A stretch of DNA of 64,000 bases from DYGA01 sp964540695 (GTDB lineage Bacteria; Patescibacteriota; Patescibacteriia; S139-126), in assembly GCA_964540695.1 (NCBI GenBank), contig CAZINS010000004.1, forward strand, positions 1 to 64,000, read 5' to 3'. The notes beneath the pieces were generated by a model. The model was not told where the DNA came from. It saw nothing but the letters and a program-made list of their open reading frames with translations, and did no database searches. Below, piece by piece: positions 26,359 to 35,065 of the stretch. Every line of letters begins with the position of its first letter. Within the stretch, counting starts at the first letter, position 1. The position numbers and the translations under genes were made by a program.

Positions 26359-26659
26359 AATAAATTGATTATATAAATATTATAATATAATAAATTTAGC
26401 AATTAATTATTATTCTTTATTTTATGGAGTAATTAATTAATATTTAAGTTAAAATTACTTTAATATCCTAAAATAACTTAAGCCATAAAAAAATGACAAA
26501 CCTCGCTCACGTAACCTTTTTATTGTATAATATGGTTGTGTGATATTGAAGTACATGGGAATATATGATATTAATTATATTTTGAATAAAATGGGATAAA
26601 ATTTAAGTTCAGTGTTGGGAAAGTAGATAAACACATAAAAAAATTAATTCATTTTTGTT
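26359..26659 (+). promoter_or_regulatory. Divergent intergenic region before tyrS
   Basis: 301 bases with no gene. TATAAT at 26526-26531 is the best plus-strand -10 box, without a clear -35, leaving a leader of about 125 bases before tyrS. I looked for the T-box sequence AGGGTGGNACCGCG and stem-terminator and did not find them. The leader has no strong hairpin. Confidence 0.3.
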
Positions 26660-27865
26660 ATGAAAATTATTAAATCTTTACGTAAAAATAAAGTTGTATC
26701 AAACGATAAAATTGATGAGTTATTAAATAGGGGGGTAGAAGAGGTGATTGATAATGCTAGTTTAGAAAAAAGACTAAGAAGCGGAGCAAAACTTCGCATT
26801 AAACTAGGAATTGATCCGACAAGTCCAAATTTACATTTGGGGAGATCTATCCCGTTGCTTAAATTAAGAGATTTTCAGCAGCTTGGTCATCAGATCGTTT
26901 TGATAATAGGTGATTTTACAGGAGTAATCGGTGATACATCTGATAAGGATTCTGAACGCCCAATGTTAAATCGTAGTGAAGTTAAAAATAATTTAGAAAA
27001 CTACATTCAGCAAGCAGGGAAAGTGATTGATATTAAGAAATGTGAAGTCAGATATAATAGCGAATGGCTAGGTAAATTAGATTATTATGAAATATGTAAA
27101 CAAGCGGATCTATTTTCTCTGAATGAATTTATTTCAAGGGAGAATATAAGGAAGAGACTGGATTCTGGTAAGCGAATATCGCTGCGAGAATTACTCTATC
27201 CGCTTATGCAGGGATACGATTCAGTAGAGATTAAGGCAGACGTTGAAATTGGTGGTTCTGATCAACGTTTTAATCTTCTTACTGGAAGAGAAATGCAACG
27301 ATACTACAATCAATCACCACAAAATATTATTACAAACCCTATTATTGAAGGATTAGACGGTCGGAAAATGAGTTCTAGTTGGGGTAACACTATCAATCTA
27401 CTCGATTCTACAAATGAAATGTATGGCAAAGTAATGTCACTAAGGGATGACTTGATTATTAAATACTTTACCCTAGTTACTAGAGTAAGTATGGTAGAAA
27501 TAGAAAAATATCAACAAGAGTTGAGGATTGGCGGTAATCCACGAGATTATAAAATGAAGCTAGCTTTTGAAATTGTAAAGTTTTATTATTCCGAAACGGA
27601 TGCCCTAAAAGCTCAGGAATATTTTATCAAAACTTTTAGTGAAAAAGAGATGCCTAATATTATGCCAGAAATCAAACCCTCCAATTATAATATAGTCACT
27701 GTTTTAGTTGAGTCTGGACTTTCGCCAAGCAAGTCAGAGGCCAGACGAGTAATTGTGCATGGCGGGGTAAAAATAAATAAAATAATTAAGAATGATTTTA
27801 GAATGAATGTTAAAAGTGGGGATGTAATTCAGAAAGGTAAAAGATTTTTTGTAAAAGTTATTTGA
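26660..27865 (+). CDS. tyrS: Tyrosyl-tRNA synthetase
   Basis: Class I synthetase, 401 residues, apparently intact. HIGH-type motif HLGR at 59-62 after GIDPTSPN, KMSSS at 236-240, the tyrosine-pocket region GGSDQRFNLLTGRE, and a C-terminal S4 RNA-binding domain (VESGLSPSKSEARRVI onward). First gene of a five-gene operon: the decarboxylase starts 10 bases after its stop. Tyrosine-decarboxylase operons of Enterococcus and Lactobacillus also begin with a tyrS. It could instead be the single housekeeping copy; the window alone cannot decide. Confidence 0.92.
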   Translation: MKIIKSLRKNKVVSNDKIDELLNRGVEEVIDNASLEKRLRSGAKLRIKLGIDPTSPNLHLGRSIPLLKLRDFQQLGHQIVLIIGDFTGVIGDTSDKDSERPMLNRSEVKNNLENYIQQAGKVIDIKKCEVRYNSEWLGKLDYYEICKQADLFSLNEFISRENIRKRLDSGKRISLRELLYPLMQGYDSVEIKADVEIGGSDQRFNLLTGREMQRYYNQSPQNIITNPIIEGLDGRKMSSSWGNTINLLDSTNEMYGKVMSLRDDLIIKYFTLVTRVSMVEIEKYQQELRIGGNPRDYKMKLAFEIVKFYYSETDALKAQEYFIKTFSEKEMPNIMPEIKPSNYNIVTVLVESGLSPSKSEARRVIVHGGVKINKIIKNDFRMNVKSGDVIQKGKRFFVKVI

Positions 27866-27875
27866 TGTTTGAATT

Positions 27876-29543
27876 ATGCGAAGGCAGGATAAAATAATTA
27901 GAAAATTACGAAGAGATTTTTTTTTAAAACCAGGTGGAGAAAATATAGACACCCTAGTAAATTTTGTAGATCTTGCGGTTAAAACCTTGGTAACAAATCA
28001 AGGCAAAGGTCCATTATATCCATTTTATTCAAAACCACGTTCGATTTCTGAGGTTGCAGCAGGGGCTAACATCCCTTCTTTTTGTTCTGCTAACCAAAAA
28101 ATCATTATCAAAAATTTATTTAAAGGGGTTCAAGGATCAGTGAAATCCAATAACCCTTTTATGGTTAAGAATATAATCCCAACACCAGCTCTAATTTATT
28201 TAGCAGCAAATTTAGCAGTGTCTATTTATATGCCTAACGCGGTAACTGGTGAGGACTCGGCAGAAACACTGAATTGGGAAGTTAGTTGTGCTGCAGCCAT
28301 TGCAAAATTGGCTGGATTAGATACAAAAAAAGTAGCTGGAGTTTTTACTTTTGGTGGAACAGGCACAAATATGTATGCACTTAAAATTGCCTTAAGCAAA
28401 GTCCAACCATCACATGGCCATGAAGGAATCAAGGATAACGTAGTTGTTGTTGGCTCCCGTGCATCTCATTATTCTCATCAGACAGTATTAAACTGGATTG
28501 GAATTGGTCAAAATAGTTATATTCAGGTTGGAACAAATTTAGATCAAACGACAAAGTTAGATGAGTTAGAGGAGGCTTGTAGAAATGCGCTTGATTCTGG
28601 AAAAAAGATTGCATGCATTGAGGCAGTTGGTGGAACAACGTCCAACATGGCTATTGATGATATAGAAAAAATATATTATATACGAGAGGAATTAGTATCG
28701 AGGTATAACCTTAACTACAGACCACATATTCACGTTGACAGTGTTTTAGGGTGGGCATATTTAAATTTTATTAAGTACGATTTTTTTAATAATCCTCTTG
28801 GTTTTAACGAGAGTATAAGAAGAAAAATTAAAAAAATTGTTGATAGAATTTCAAAATTGAAATTTGCGGATTCATTTGGTGTTGATTTTCATAAGACTGG
28901 TTATATCCCATATATTTCCAGCATGATTATTGTGAAAGATCAAGAAGATTTTGCTTTATTAAGAAGAGATAATAAGATTATGACTCCTTTATTTCATAAT
29001 GATTCTGCTTATAATCCCGGTATATTTACATTAGAAACGTCACGCTCGGCTTCAAATATTTTAGCAACGTGGGTCACTTTGCAAGCTTTAGGAATGGAAG
29101 GATATCAAGTTCTTTTAGGTCATACTCTTGAAATGTCTGAGTTTATGCGAAACGAGATAATAAAGAATGAAAAATTTGGTTTGTATGTCGCAAATATTTA
29201 TTCTTTTGGATGCGATATTTTTGTTAGATGTTACCCGCCAGGCTTAAACCCACGGGAACAATATAAAATCGAGTTAAAGGATGACTCAGTATTAAAAATC
29301 CACACAAATTATACGGATTCGTTCGCAAAATGGTTATTTTCTAATAAGAGCTTGGGAGATGAGGGAATTGCGCTTAGCAAAACATCAGCGGCATTTTATA
29401 CTTATACTGGGAGCCCTGTAGTAGCTTTAAGAATTTACCCTTTAAATCCATATATTACCTTTGAATCCGCCTATATTCTCATTGAAAGGCTTGTAATGGC
29501 AAAGAGAGAATTTGATCAAAAAGCGAATCAAGTAAATTTATGA
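27876..29543 (+). CDS. PLP-dependent group II amino-acid decarboxylase
   Basis: 555 residues, fold-type I PLP enzyme of the glutamate/tyrosine/aromatic amino-acid decarboxylase group. Visible: FTFGGTGTN (157-165, cofactor phosphate region), HVDSVLGWAY with Asp288 for the pyridine nitrogen, and DFHKTGYIPY with Lys340 as the Schiff-base lysine. The DxHK-GYIPY form resembles archaeal and enterococcal tyrosine/glutamate decarboxylases. Pairing with tyrS suggests tyrosine as substrate and tyramine as product, which is inference. It overlaps the HAD-GT4 gene by four bases. Confidence 0.85.
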   Translation: MRRQDKIIRKLRRDFFLKPGGENIDTLVNFVDLAVKTLVTNQGKGPLYPFYSKPRSISEVAAGANIPSFCSANQKIIIKNLFKGVQGSVKSNNPFMVKNIIPTPALIYLAANLAVSIYMPNAVTGEDSAETLNWEVSCAAAIAKLAGLDTKKVAGVFTFGGTGTNMYALKIALSKVQPSHGHEGIKDNVVVVGSRASHYSHQTVLNWIGIGQNSYIQVGTNLDQTTKLDELEEACRNALDSGKKIACIEAVGGTTSNMAIDDIEKIYYIREELVSRYNLNYRPHIHVDSVLGWAYLNFIKYDFFNNPLGFNESIRRKIKKIVDRISKLKFADSFGVDFHKTGYIPYISSMIIVKDQEDFALLRRDNKIMTPLFHNDSAYNPGIFTLETSRSASNILATWVTLQALGMEGYQVLLGHTLEMSEFMRNEIIKNEKFGLYVANIYSFGCDIFVRCYPPGLNPREQYKIELKDDSVLKIHTNYTDSFAKWLFSNKSLGDEGIALSKTSAAFYTYTGSPVVALRIYPLNPYITFESAYILIERLVMAKREFDQKANQVNL

Positions 29544-31333
29544 AAAAGACGGGGTTACCTAAAAAAAAATTAAAACACTTCACTTTAAAAGAAGTAGTAG
29601 TTTGTGATTTTGATGGAGTTATATCAAAGGATGATGTTTGCGATAGAATTATGGAAAAATTTGGTAGTTCAAAATGGGTTCATATTGGCAAAGAACATGA
29701 TAATGGGTATATATCGCACAGCAAAATGAATGAAGAATTTGTTGCTATTCTGAACGGGAAGCCACAAGATATAAGCAATTTTATAAAAAAAAATATAAAA
29801 ATAAGAGATGGTTTTTTTAAATTCTTAGCAATCTGCAAGAGATATAATATTTTACCAATAATAGTTAGTGGTGGGTGGGATTTTTATATAAAAGTTGTTT
29901 TAAAAGATTTAAATTTATTTTTTGTTAAATCAGAAAAAGATCTGTTGAATATTCCTAAAAATGTAATACCCATAATTTGTAACCGAATTATATTTGATAA
30001 AAAAAGAAGCTGTTGGAGAATCAAAAAATCTACTTTTGATGGTGAGTTTGGGTGCTCACCAGACAAAAAACATATTATTAACTATTTAAGAAATAATAAT
30101 GTTAAGAATATTATGGTTATTGGAGATGGATCCAGTGATTTTAGTGCTTCTCAGGCAGCAGATTTTGTTTTTGCGACTGGCAGGTTAAATCAATATTGTA
30201 ATAGAAAAGCTATAAAGCATATGAACTTTAATTCGTTTGAAGATATTAATCAAGAAATTTTAAAAATAAAAAAGAATACAATAAGAGTATTAAGTCTACC
30301 ATCTTATCATCCATACAATACAAGGTTTGATAATTACAGAGAGATAGTTTTCGTAAATCCAAGTTGTGATTTTTTTGTAAATAAAAAATTTTGTTCCCCC
30401 AAATATCTTGATAAACATTTTCCTTTAGAAAGTTATGATATAGTGCATATACATTTTGAGTACTATTTAGTGCCGTTTAAAACTCTTAAATTCCTTATTC
30501 AATATTTTATTCATAATGGAAAGCCAATCGTGTGGACATGCCATGATAGGAATAGCTTAGTAGATGAAAAAAATGATAATAGATACATAAAATTTTTATA
30601 TGATAATACCGATGCTGTTATAACACTGACCCCTGGATGCGCTAAGTGGTTGTATTCAAAATTTGGTCATCATCGTAGTAGAGTAACAGTTATTCCCATG
30701 GGTTATCTTGCACATCCATCAATTATTGATGAGGAAATGAGTAATGTTAAAAAGGATAAAAATCTTTTTACTATCCATATAGGAGATTTTAGAAAGAATA
30801 AGGATTATATTTCGGCTATAAAAGATTTTCTTGCTTGTCCGTATTTAGCTAATGCTAAAATTCAGTTGATTTACAGCAGTATTAATTTTTTCAAAAATGA
30901 TAAGTTTATTCAAAAACAAAAATCTGTTTTTTATAAACTAATTAGCCATAATAGTCGAATTGTAAAAGTATGTTCACGAAGTATTTCCAATAATGTTTTT
31001 AACAAAGCTTTTTTGGCTTCTCATGCGGTAATTCTTCCTTATAAGTGGGGAACACATAGTGGACAACTTGAACTCGCAAGAGATTGTGGAGTTTACGTTA
31101 TCGCTTCTAACGTAGGTTTTTATAAAGAACAATGGCCTGGAATTTATGAGTGGAATGTAACAGATGGCAAATATAATCAGTATTCAAATCGTTATCAAAA
31201 AATGTTAATTAAAGTATACAATAAAAAACCACTAAAGCCAGCGGGACTATGGAGAAAAAATGAATTTGATAAAATTATAAGAGACCATGTTAATGTTTAT
31301 CGAAAACTAATAGATGCAAAAGCAAAAACATAA
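29540..31333 (+). CDS. HAD phosphatase - GT4 glycosyltransferase fusion
   Basis: 597 residues. N-terminal about 215: HAD phosphatase of the SerB/MtnX type with CDFDGVISKDD (nucleophile Asp23, Asp25), the motif II Ser in IVSGGWDFY (about 109-117) and IGDGSSDFSASQ (motif IV, 194-203). C-terminal about 330: GT-B glycosyltransferase, with VHIHFEYYL, TCHDRNS, the donor domain start HIGDFRKNKDY and a terminal KWGTHSGQLELARDCG helix in the place of the GT4 ExxxxxE motif. A phosphatase fused to a glycosyltransferase could act in succession, like sucrose- or trehalose-phosphate pathways. Middle gene of the island operon. Confidence 0.75.
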   Translation: MKKTGLPKKKLKHFTLKEVVVCDFDGVISKDDVCDRIMEKFGSSKWVHIGKEHDNGYISHSKMNEEFVAILNGKPQDISNFIKKNIKIRDGFFKFLAICKRYNILPIIVSGGWDFYIKVVLKDLNLFFVKSEKDLLNIPKNVIPIICNRIIFDKKRSCWRIKKSTFDGEFGCSPDKKHIINYLRNNNVKNIMVIGDGSSDFSASQAADFVFATGRLNQYCNRKAIKHMNFNSFEDINQEILKIKKNTIRVLSLPSYHPYNTRFDNYREIVFVNPSCDFFVNKKFCSPKYLDKHFPLESYDIVHIHFEYYLVPFKTLKFLIQYFIHNGKPIVWTCHDRNSLVDEKNDNRYIKFLYDNTDAVITLTPGCAKWLYSKFGHHRSRVTVIPMGYLAHPSIIDEEMSNVKKDKNLFTIHIGDFRKNKDYISAIKDFLACPYLANAKIQLIYSSINFFKNDKFIQKQKSVFYKLISHNSRIVKVCSRSISNNVFNKAFLASHAVILPYKWGTHSGQLELARDCGVYVIASNVGFYKEQWPGIYEWNVTDGKYNQYSNRYQKMLIKVYNKKPLKPAGLWRKNEFDKIIRDHVNVYRKLIDAKAKT

Positions 31334-31343
31334 AGTAAAATAG

Positions 31344-32306
31344 ATGGAAATATTAAATTATATAAAACTCCTTATAAAAATAATAGGAGTTGAAAAGATT
31401 ATCTCTTTTGAGCAGATTGATAGTGGGCAGTTAAACCGTGTGTTTTTATTAAACAATAAATTTGTTATACGATTCAGTGATGGAAGACATGATGGTAGAA
31501 ATTTTTTAAGAGAGGAAAAAATTATTAATGTAATAGCAAAAAGAGTATCTGTACCGGAAATTATTTTTAGTGATTTTTCTTTTGAGAAAATACAATTAGA
31601 CGTTATTGTTTTGAAGAAAATAACAGGGATTACACTGGCAAAAAAATGGTTGCAATTTTCTTACGCACAACAAAAAAAAATTATATGCCAGCTTTGCGAC
31701 GAATTAAAAAAATTACACAGACTGCCAGTAGAAGATTTTAATTTTTTACCACCAGCGAATTCATGGAGTAATATTTTTAAAAAAAATGTTGAATCCTGCA
31801 TTGCAGAAGCTGAAATAGATAAAAGAATAGATCAAAAATCCATTTCTTATATGAAAGAATATTTTAAAAATAATTCAAGAGTTCTGGACTTTCAAGGCAC
31901 ACAAGCGCTTGTGCATGGAGATATTCATTTTGAAAACATATTAATCAGTGGAAATAGAATTACTGCACTTTTGGATTTTGAGCATGCAGAAATAGCTCCC
32001 ATAGATTTTGAACTCGCTAAAATTATTAATTTTTGTTTATTTCCACAAAAATTTGTTGAACCTAAATTAAAAAATAAGTATGACGAACAAACTCTTATGA
32101 ACGTTATAAATTTATTTAAAGAAAACTATAAAGAATTATTTATATCGAATTTTTTAAAAGAAAAATTAAAAATATATTTAATTCCCGATGTGATATGGGG
32201 TTTCAAGCAAGAACTTTCGTCTGGGGTTTATTGTAAAGGCATTGCTAAAAAAACATATGAAGATATCTATTTAAATAATAAAATTGAGAAAAAATTAAAT
32301 TTATAG
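31344..32306 (+). CDS. APH/choline-kinase-family phosphotransferase
   Basis: 320 residues, protein-kinase-like fold. The Brenner motif HGDIHFENIL (191-200) supplies the catalytic Asp193, and LLDFEHAEIAPIDFELA (209-225) supplies the metal-binding Asp211. N-terminal lobe has DSGQLNRVFLL as a Gly-poor nucleotide loop. Members phosphorylate small hydroxyl compounds (aminoglycosides, choline, homoserine, sugars, fructosamine). Antibiotic resistance should not be assumed; within this operon a biosynthetic kinase acting on an amino alcohol or sugar is likelier. It starts 10 bases after the fusion gene. Confidence 0.8.
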   Translation: MEILNYIKLLIKIIGVEKIISFEQIDSGQLNRVFLLNNKFVIRFSDGRHDGRNFLREEKIINVIAKRVSVPEIIFSDFSFEKIQLDVIVLKKITGITLAKKWLQFSYAQQKKIICQLCDELKKLHRLPVEDFNFLPPANSWSNIFKKNVESCIAEAEIDKRIDQKSISYMKEYFKNNSRVLDFQGTQALVHGDIHFENILISGNRITALLDFEHAEIAPIDFELAKIINFCLFPQKFVEPKLKNKYDEQTLMNVINLFKENYKELFISNFLKEKLKIYLIPDVIWGFKQELSSGVYCKGIAKKTYEDIYLNNKIEKKLNL

Positions 32307-32313
32307 TGATAAT

Positions 32314-32805
32314 ATGCCAAACATACTAATTGATTTATACATGAAAAAAGTTAACGAGTGTAAACTAAATACTCTTGGAGTAATTTTGTTTAAACCATTG
32401 TGTCCTGCTATTGAAATAGTAAATTTTGTAAAGTATTGTAAAGAACATAACCTCTCGATTTTATTTAAAAAGAGTAGGTCTTTATCTAGTTCTATGGTTA
32501 TTGCACTCTATCCTAAAATATTTTCTTTTAATAAAGATGATATAACACATGGTATTTTATGGAAGCATAAAGTAATTTCATATCATATTTCAAGTAAAAG
32601 TACATATTTTTTAGTTGATGGTAAAGAAGTTTGGGCAAAATTAAAAAGTTATAAGCAGTATATTCGCAAAAAATACAAAAAAATATCCTATCCCCCTAAA
32701 GGGATGTCGGAGAAAGATGTTGTTAATCGTGTTATTAAAAATCATATTCATGTAGTCGATAAATCAGAATTGCAAAATAGTTTATGGCTTCTTTTTTATA
32801 ACTAA
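32314..32805 (+). CDS. Divergent nucleoside-diphosphate-kinase-like protein
   Basis: 163 residues. The C-terminal half follows the NDK pattern: HGILWKHKVISYH, YFLVDGKEVWAKLKSYKQ, then NHIHVVDKSELQNSLWLLF, where His146 aligns with the phospho-accepting His of N-x-x-H-x-S-D-S. The N-terminal KPDG is replaced by KPLC, and the usual SDS Ser is lost. So the fold is probably NDK but classic NTP/NDP exchange is doubtful. Last gene of the operon, seven bases after the kinase. A second NDK-like domain lies at 35150. Confidence 0.6.
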   Translation: MPNILIDLYMKKVNECKLNTLGVILFKPLCPAIEIVNFVKYCKEHNLSILFKKSRSLSSSMVIALYPKIFSFNKDDITHGILWKHKVISYHISSKSTYFLVDGKEVWAKLKSYKQYIRKKYKKISYPPKGMSEKDVVNRVIKNHIHVVDKSELQNSLWLLFYN

Positions 32806-33040
32806 TTATAATATGCAAAAATAGAAAAATCTGTCATTAAATTGCGGTTGGTTTAGAAAGAGATTATGTATATTGTTATACTAAATAAAGTAATTTATAC
32901 CTGTACTGTAACATTTATAACATTTCTGCCTGCCATCAGGCAGGACCTCGACCAAGATGGGTCAAAAAGAGTGAAGAAAGATAGATCAAAGACCCTTGTA
33001 AAACCCCTGAAGGCGGTGTTCTAGACAAGGCAGTTCAGCC

Positions 33041-33078
33041 ATGAAAAAACAACAAACTTTGGTTTGTTGTTTTTTCAT
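33041..33078. terminator. Perfect 17-bp hairpin, candidate bidirectional terminator
   Basis: ATGAAAAAACAACAAAC and its exact reverse complement around a TTTG loop, giving T-runs on both strands within the stem. Could stop transcription leaving or entering the island. Confidence 0.55.
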
Positions 33079-33174
33079 AGTTAGTGAGGATTGGTGTACT
33101 CGAAGGGCGCGAGAGAAAGCGAGCGAGCGCAGCTTTCGGTGCGCAGCGCCCCGGTACCCGAGCGGAGCGAGGGG

Positions 33175-33194
33175 GAGTCCACGTCCCCCAGCCA
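33175..33194. repeat. Right 20-bp direct repeat (candidate attachment site)
   Basis: Exact copy of the tRNA-Gln 3' end at 25330-25349. The five preceding bases form GGGGGA with its first bases, as if the 5' acceptor strand had been joined directly to the T-loop, so an internally deleted tRNA is another reading. Confidence 0.65.
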
Positions 33195-33279
33195 CGACTT
33201 TTACACCAATGTTTATTGGTGTTTTTTATTAGTTGACTTAATTTAATTAAAGTTTTAGATTTAAATTATAATTTATTTT

Positions 33280-33615
33280 ATGGAAGATTCACTACGAGAT
33301 ATATTTTCAACATTATTTTTTTCTAAAGGTTTTTTGTTATTTATAATAATTTCATTTTTAATTTTTATTTTAATAAGAGAATTTTTGACTTGGTATTGGA
33401 AAATAAACAGAATAATTAGTTTATTAGAAGATATTGAAGAAAATACTAATACTAGAAGAGAAATTATAAAAAATATAGAGGAAGAAAATAAAAAAAGTAA
33501 AAAAGAAAATAAAATTAATAAATTATTTGATGGAATACCAGATTATTTAATTTTTTTGTTAGGGATGATTATTACAGTAATGATTGTTATTATCATATTT
33601 AATAGTATAAATTAA
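33280..33615 (+). CDS. Small two-span membrane protein, unknown
   Basis: 111 residues: a membrane span (about 15-37), a Lys/Glu-rich helix likely to form a coiled coil (about 45-83, ISLLEDIEENTNTRREIIKN and following), then a second span (about 88-109). Both ends therefore face the same side with the charged loop inside. No family recognised. It stands alone just outside the island repeat, with AT-rich flanks of about 85-100 bases and no clear promoter. Confidence 0.55.
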   Translation: MEDSLRDIFSTLFFSKGFLLFIIISFLIFILIREFLTWYWKINRIISLLEDIEENTNTRREIIKNIEEENKKSKKENKINKLFDGIPDYLIFLLGMIITVMIVIIIFNSIN

Positions 33616-33712
33616 ATATATTGCTTCTAACCAAACTAAACATCTTAAACATATATTTACTTTAAACCATTTGAATTAAAAAATATTTTACAATAATTAT
33701 TTAAATAAAATT

Positions 33713-34177
33713 ATGCTTCAAGCAAATGAAATTAATAAACTACCTAAGGCATTGATCTGGTATCAGTTAACAGCGCTATTATTTGGTTTTACTATTTTAT
33801 CCATTCCTTTTGGTATTGCAGGAAACTTCGCTGTTGCTTTTAAACTTTTCTTTTTCTTTATTATAGTACCAATTTTTATTTTTTTATTAATTGAGAATAA
33901 AATGATATCTTATTTATTTGATAACAGTAGAATAGTTATTAATAAAGGTATTATTTTTAAAGTAAATAAATCTATTCCTTATAACAATATTCAAAATATA
34001 AAAATTAAAACTGGACCTTTATTATCTATTTTTGGTCTCGCAAATATTTTAATTTGGACTGCTTCTCAAGGACAATTATCTAATAAAGGAATTAAACCAG
34101 ATGGTAGTTTAATTATAAATAAAGACGATGCAAGATTTTTATCAGATGTAATTTCGAAGGGTAAAACAACAGCTTAG
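33713..34177 (+). CDS. Bacterial PH-domain (bPH2/YdbT-like) membrane protein
   Basis: 154 residues with two N-terminal spans (about 18-40 and 44-64), then one PH-like domain: DNSRIVINKGIIFKVNKSIPY and NNIQNIKIKTGPLLSIFGLANI. The segment R-x-P/S-I-x-Y-x-x-I-Q-N-I is the classical hallmark of this family. Function unknown. A different PH protein lies at 19689; the two differ in length and motif detail. Monocistronic by spacing. Confidence 0.7.
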   Translation: MLQANEINKLPKALIWYQLTALLFGFTILSIPFGIAGNFAVAFKLFFFFIIVPIFIFLLIENKMISYLFDNSRIVINKGIIFKVNKSIPYNNIQNIKIKTGPLLSIFGLANILIWTASQGQLSNKGIKPDGSLIINKDDARFLSDVISKGKTTA

Positions 34178-34282
34178 TTTATAAAGTTTGTTAAAGTATT
34201 AAACATAAAATTAAAATAAATTAGTTCTAACCTCTTCAAATAAGTGCAGCCATGAACATTTTTTAACTATATAAGATTAATA

Positions 34283-35065
34283 ATGAAACAAGAAGATTAT
34301 TATAAAGAAATAGAACATTTAAATATTGAACATTATACAGGAGAGATTTCTTATTATTCTAATGCTGTATTGCGAAAATCTGAAATTGTTTTTTTAAACA
34401 ACATATCAAAACAATCAAAAATATTAGATTTAGGTTGTGGTTCTGGAAGATTTTCTATTAATGCTGCTAAAATTGGTTTTAAAAATGTGACAGGTTTAGA
34501 TATTACACCAGAATCAATTAATACTTGTAAAAAAAGATCTCAAGAAGAAAAATTATGCAATACTGAGTTTGTAGTAGGTGATATGAGTGAGTTACCATTT
34601 GACGATAATAGTTTCGATTATGTTTTTTGTCCAAGATTTTCTATTAATGCTCTAGGTACTTTTGATAGGAGAAAAAATGCTGTTAAGGAAATGTTAAGAG
34701 TTTGTAAGTTAGGTAATTATGTTTACATTGAAAGTTTTAATAAGTTTTATTTAGGTAGAGGTCCATTATTACTGTTAAAAACTTTATTTAATGATTTTAT
34801 TCGATATATTAAAATTTTTTATTGTAAATTTTTTAATAAAGCCTATAAAGGATTATTACCTGGTGATATTGTTTATAAATCTAATAAAGTTTTAGAAGCT
34901 TCGAAAGGTTATGCCCATTTGCCAACAATATTTGAATTAATAAGAATTATTCCAAAAAGTAAGAAAACTAGGTTCAAATCTATATTGCAAATAGCTGGAT
35001 ATATGAAATATGATTTCTTAAAATATTTTAGATATTCAATTTGGATTATTATTAAAAACGATTGA
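34283..35065 (+). CDS. Class I SAM-dependent methyltransferase
   Basis: 260 residues. Motif I ILDLGCGSGRFSINAAK (about 47-63) is fully canonical; GLDITPESI (acidic loop), GDMSELPFDDNSFDYVFC (motif IV) and the REMLRVCK-type helix follow. The C-terminal 90 residues are basic and unrecognised and may form a lipid- or substrate-binding cap. Ubiquinone/menaquinone-type (Methyltransf_11) family; substrate unknown. Its stop codon sits inside the -35 box of the next gene's promoter. Confidence 0.85.
   Translation: MKQEDYYKEIEHLNIEHYTGEISYYSNAVLRKSEIVFLNNISKQSKILDLGCGSGRFSINAAKIGFKNVTGLDITPESINTCKKRSQEEKLCNTEFVVGDMSELPFDDNSFDYVFCPRFSINALGTFDRRKNAVKEMLRVCKLGNYVYIESFNKFYLGRGPLLLLKTLFNDFIRYIKIFYCKFFNKAYKGLLPGDIVYKSNKVLEASKGYAHLPTIFELIRIIPKSKKTRFKSILQIAGYMKYDFLKYFRYSIWIIIKND

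Larger units (their letters stand above)
25350..33194 (+). mobile_element. Candidate tRNA-Gln-anchored genomic island
   Basis: About 7.85 kb lies between the tRNA-Gln 3' end and an exact 20-bp copy of it. Contents are cargo-like: two Nudix genes, and a compact operon of tyrS, PLP decarboxylase, HAD-GT4 fusion, APH kinase and NDK-like protein. No integrase, transposase or replication gene is visible, so it would be a decayed or passively mobilised island. Against it: TyrS may be the cell's only tyrosyl-tRNA synthetase. Boundaries are seen; mobility is inferred. Confidence 0.4.
32806..33279. other. Intergenic region at the right island edge
   Basis: 474 bases with no convincing gene. It holds a CTGCCTG / CAGGCAG hairpin (32926-32943), a motif that recurs in altered form near 40594, a long perfect hairpin (33041-33078), a GC-rich self-complementary stretch (about 33100-33170) very unlike the AT-rich surroundings, and the right copy of the tRNA-Gln end. 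Frames crossing it are by-products of the repeats. Confidence 0.6.

Noticed and set aside
26531..26659. T-box riboswitch before tyrS
   Set aside because: Neither the conserved T-box sequence nor a terminator/antiterminator pair is present.
31344..32306. Aminoglycoside resistance gene
   Set aside because: Family membership alone does not show this; the operon context points to a biosynthetic kinase.
32986..33232. Two overlapping open frames on opposite strands
   Set aside because: They are created by the perfect hairpin, the GC-rich repeat and the tRNA-Gln end; composition is repeat-driven and has no ribosome-binding site.
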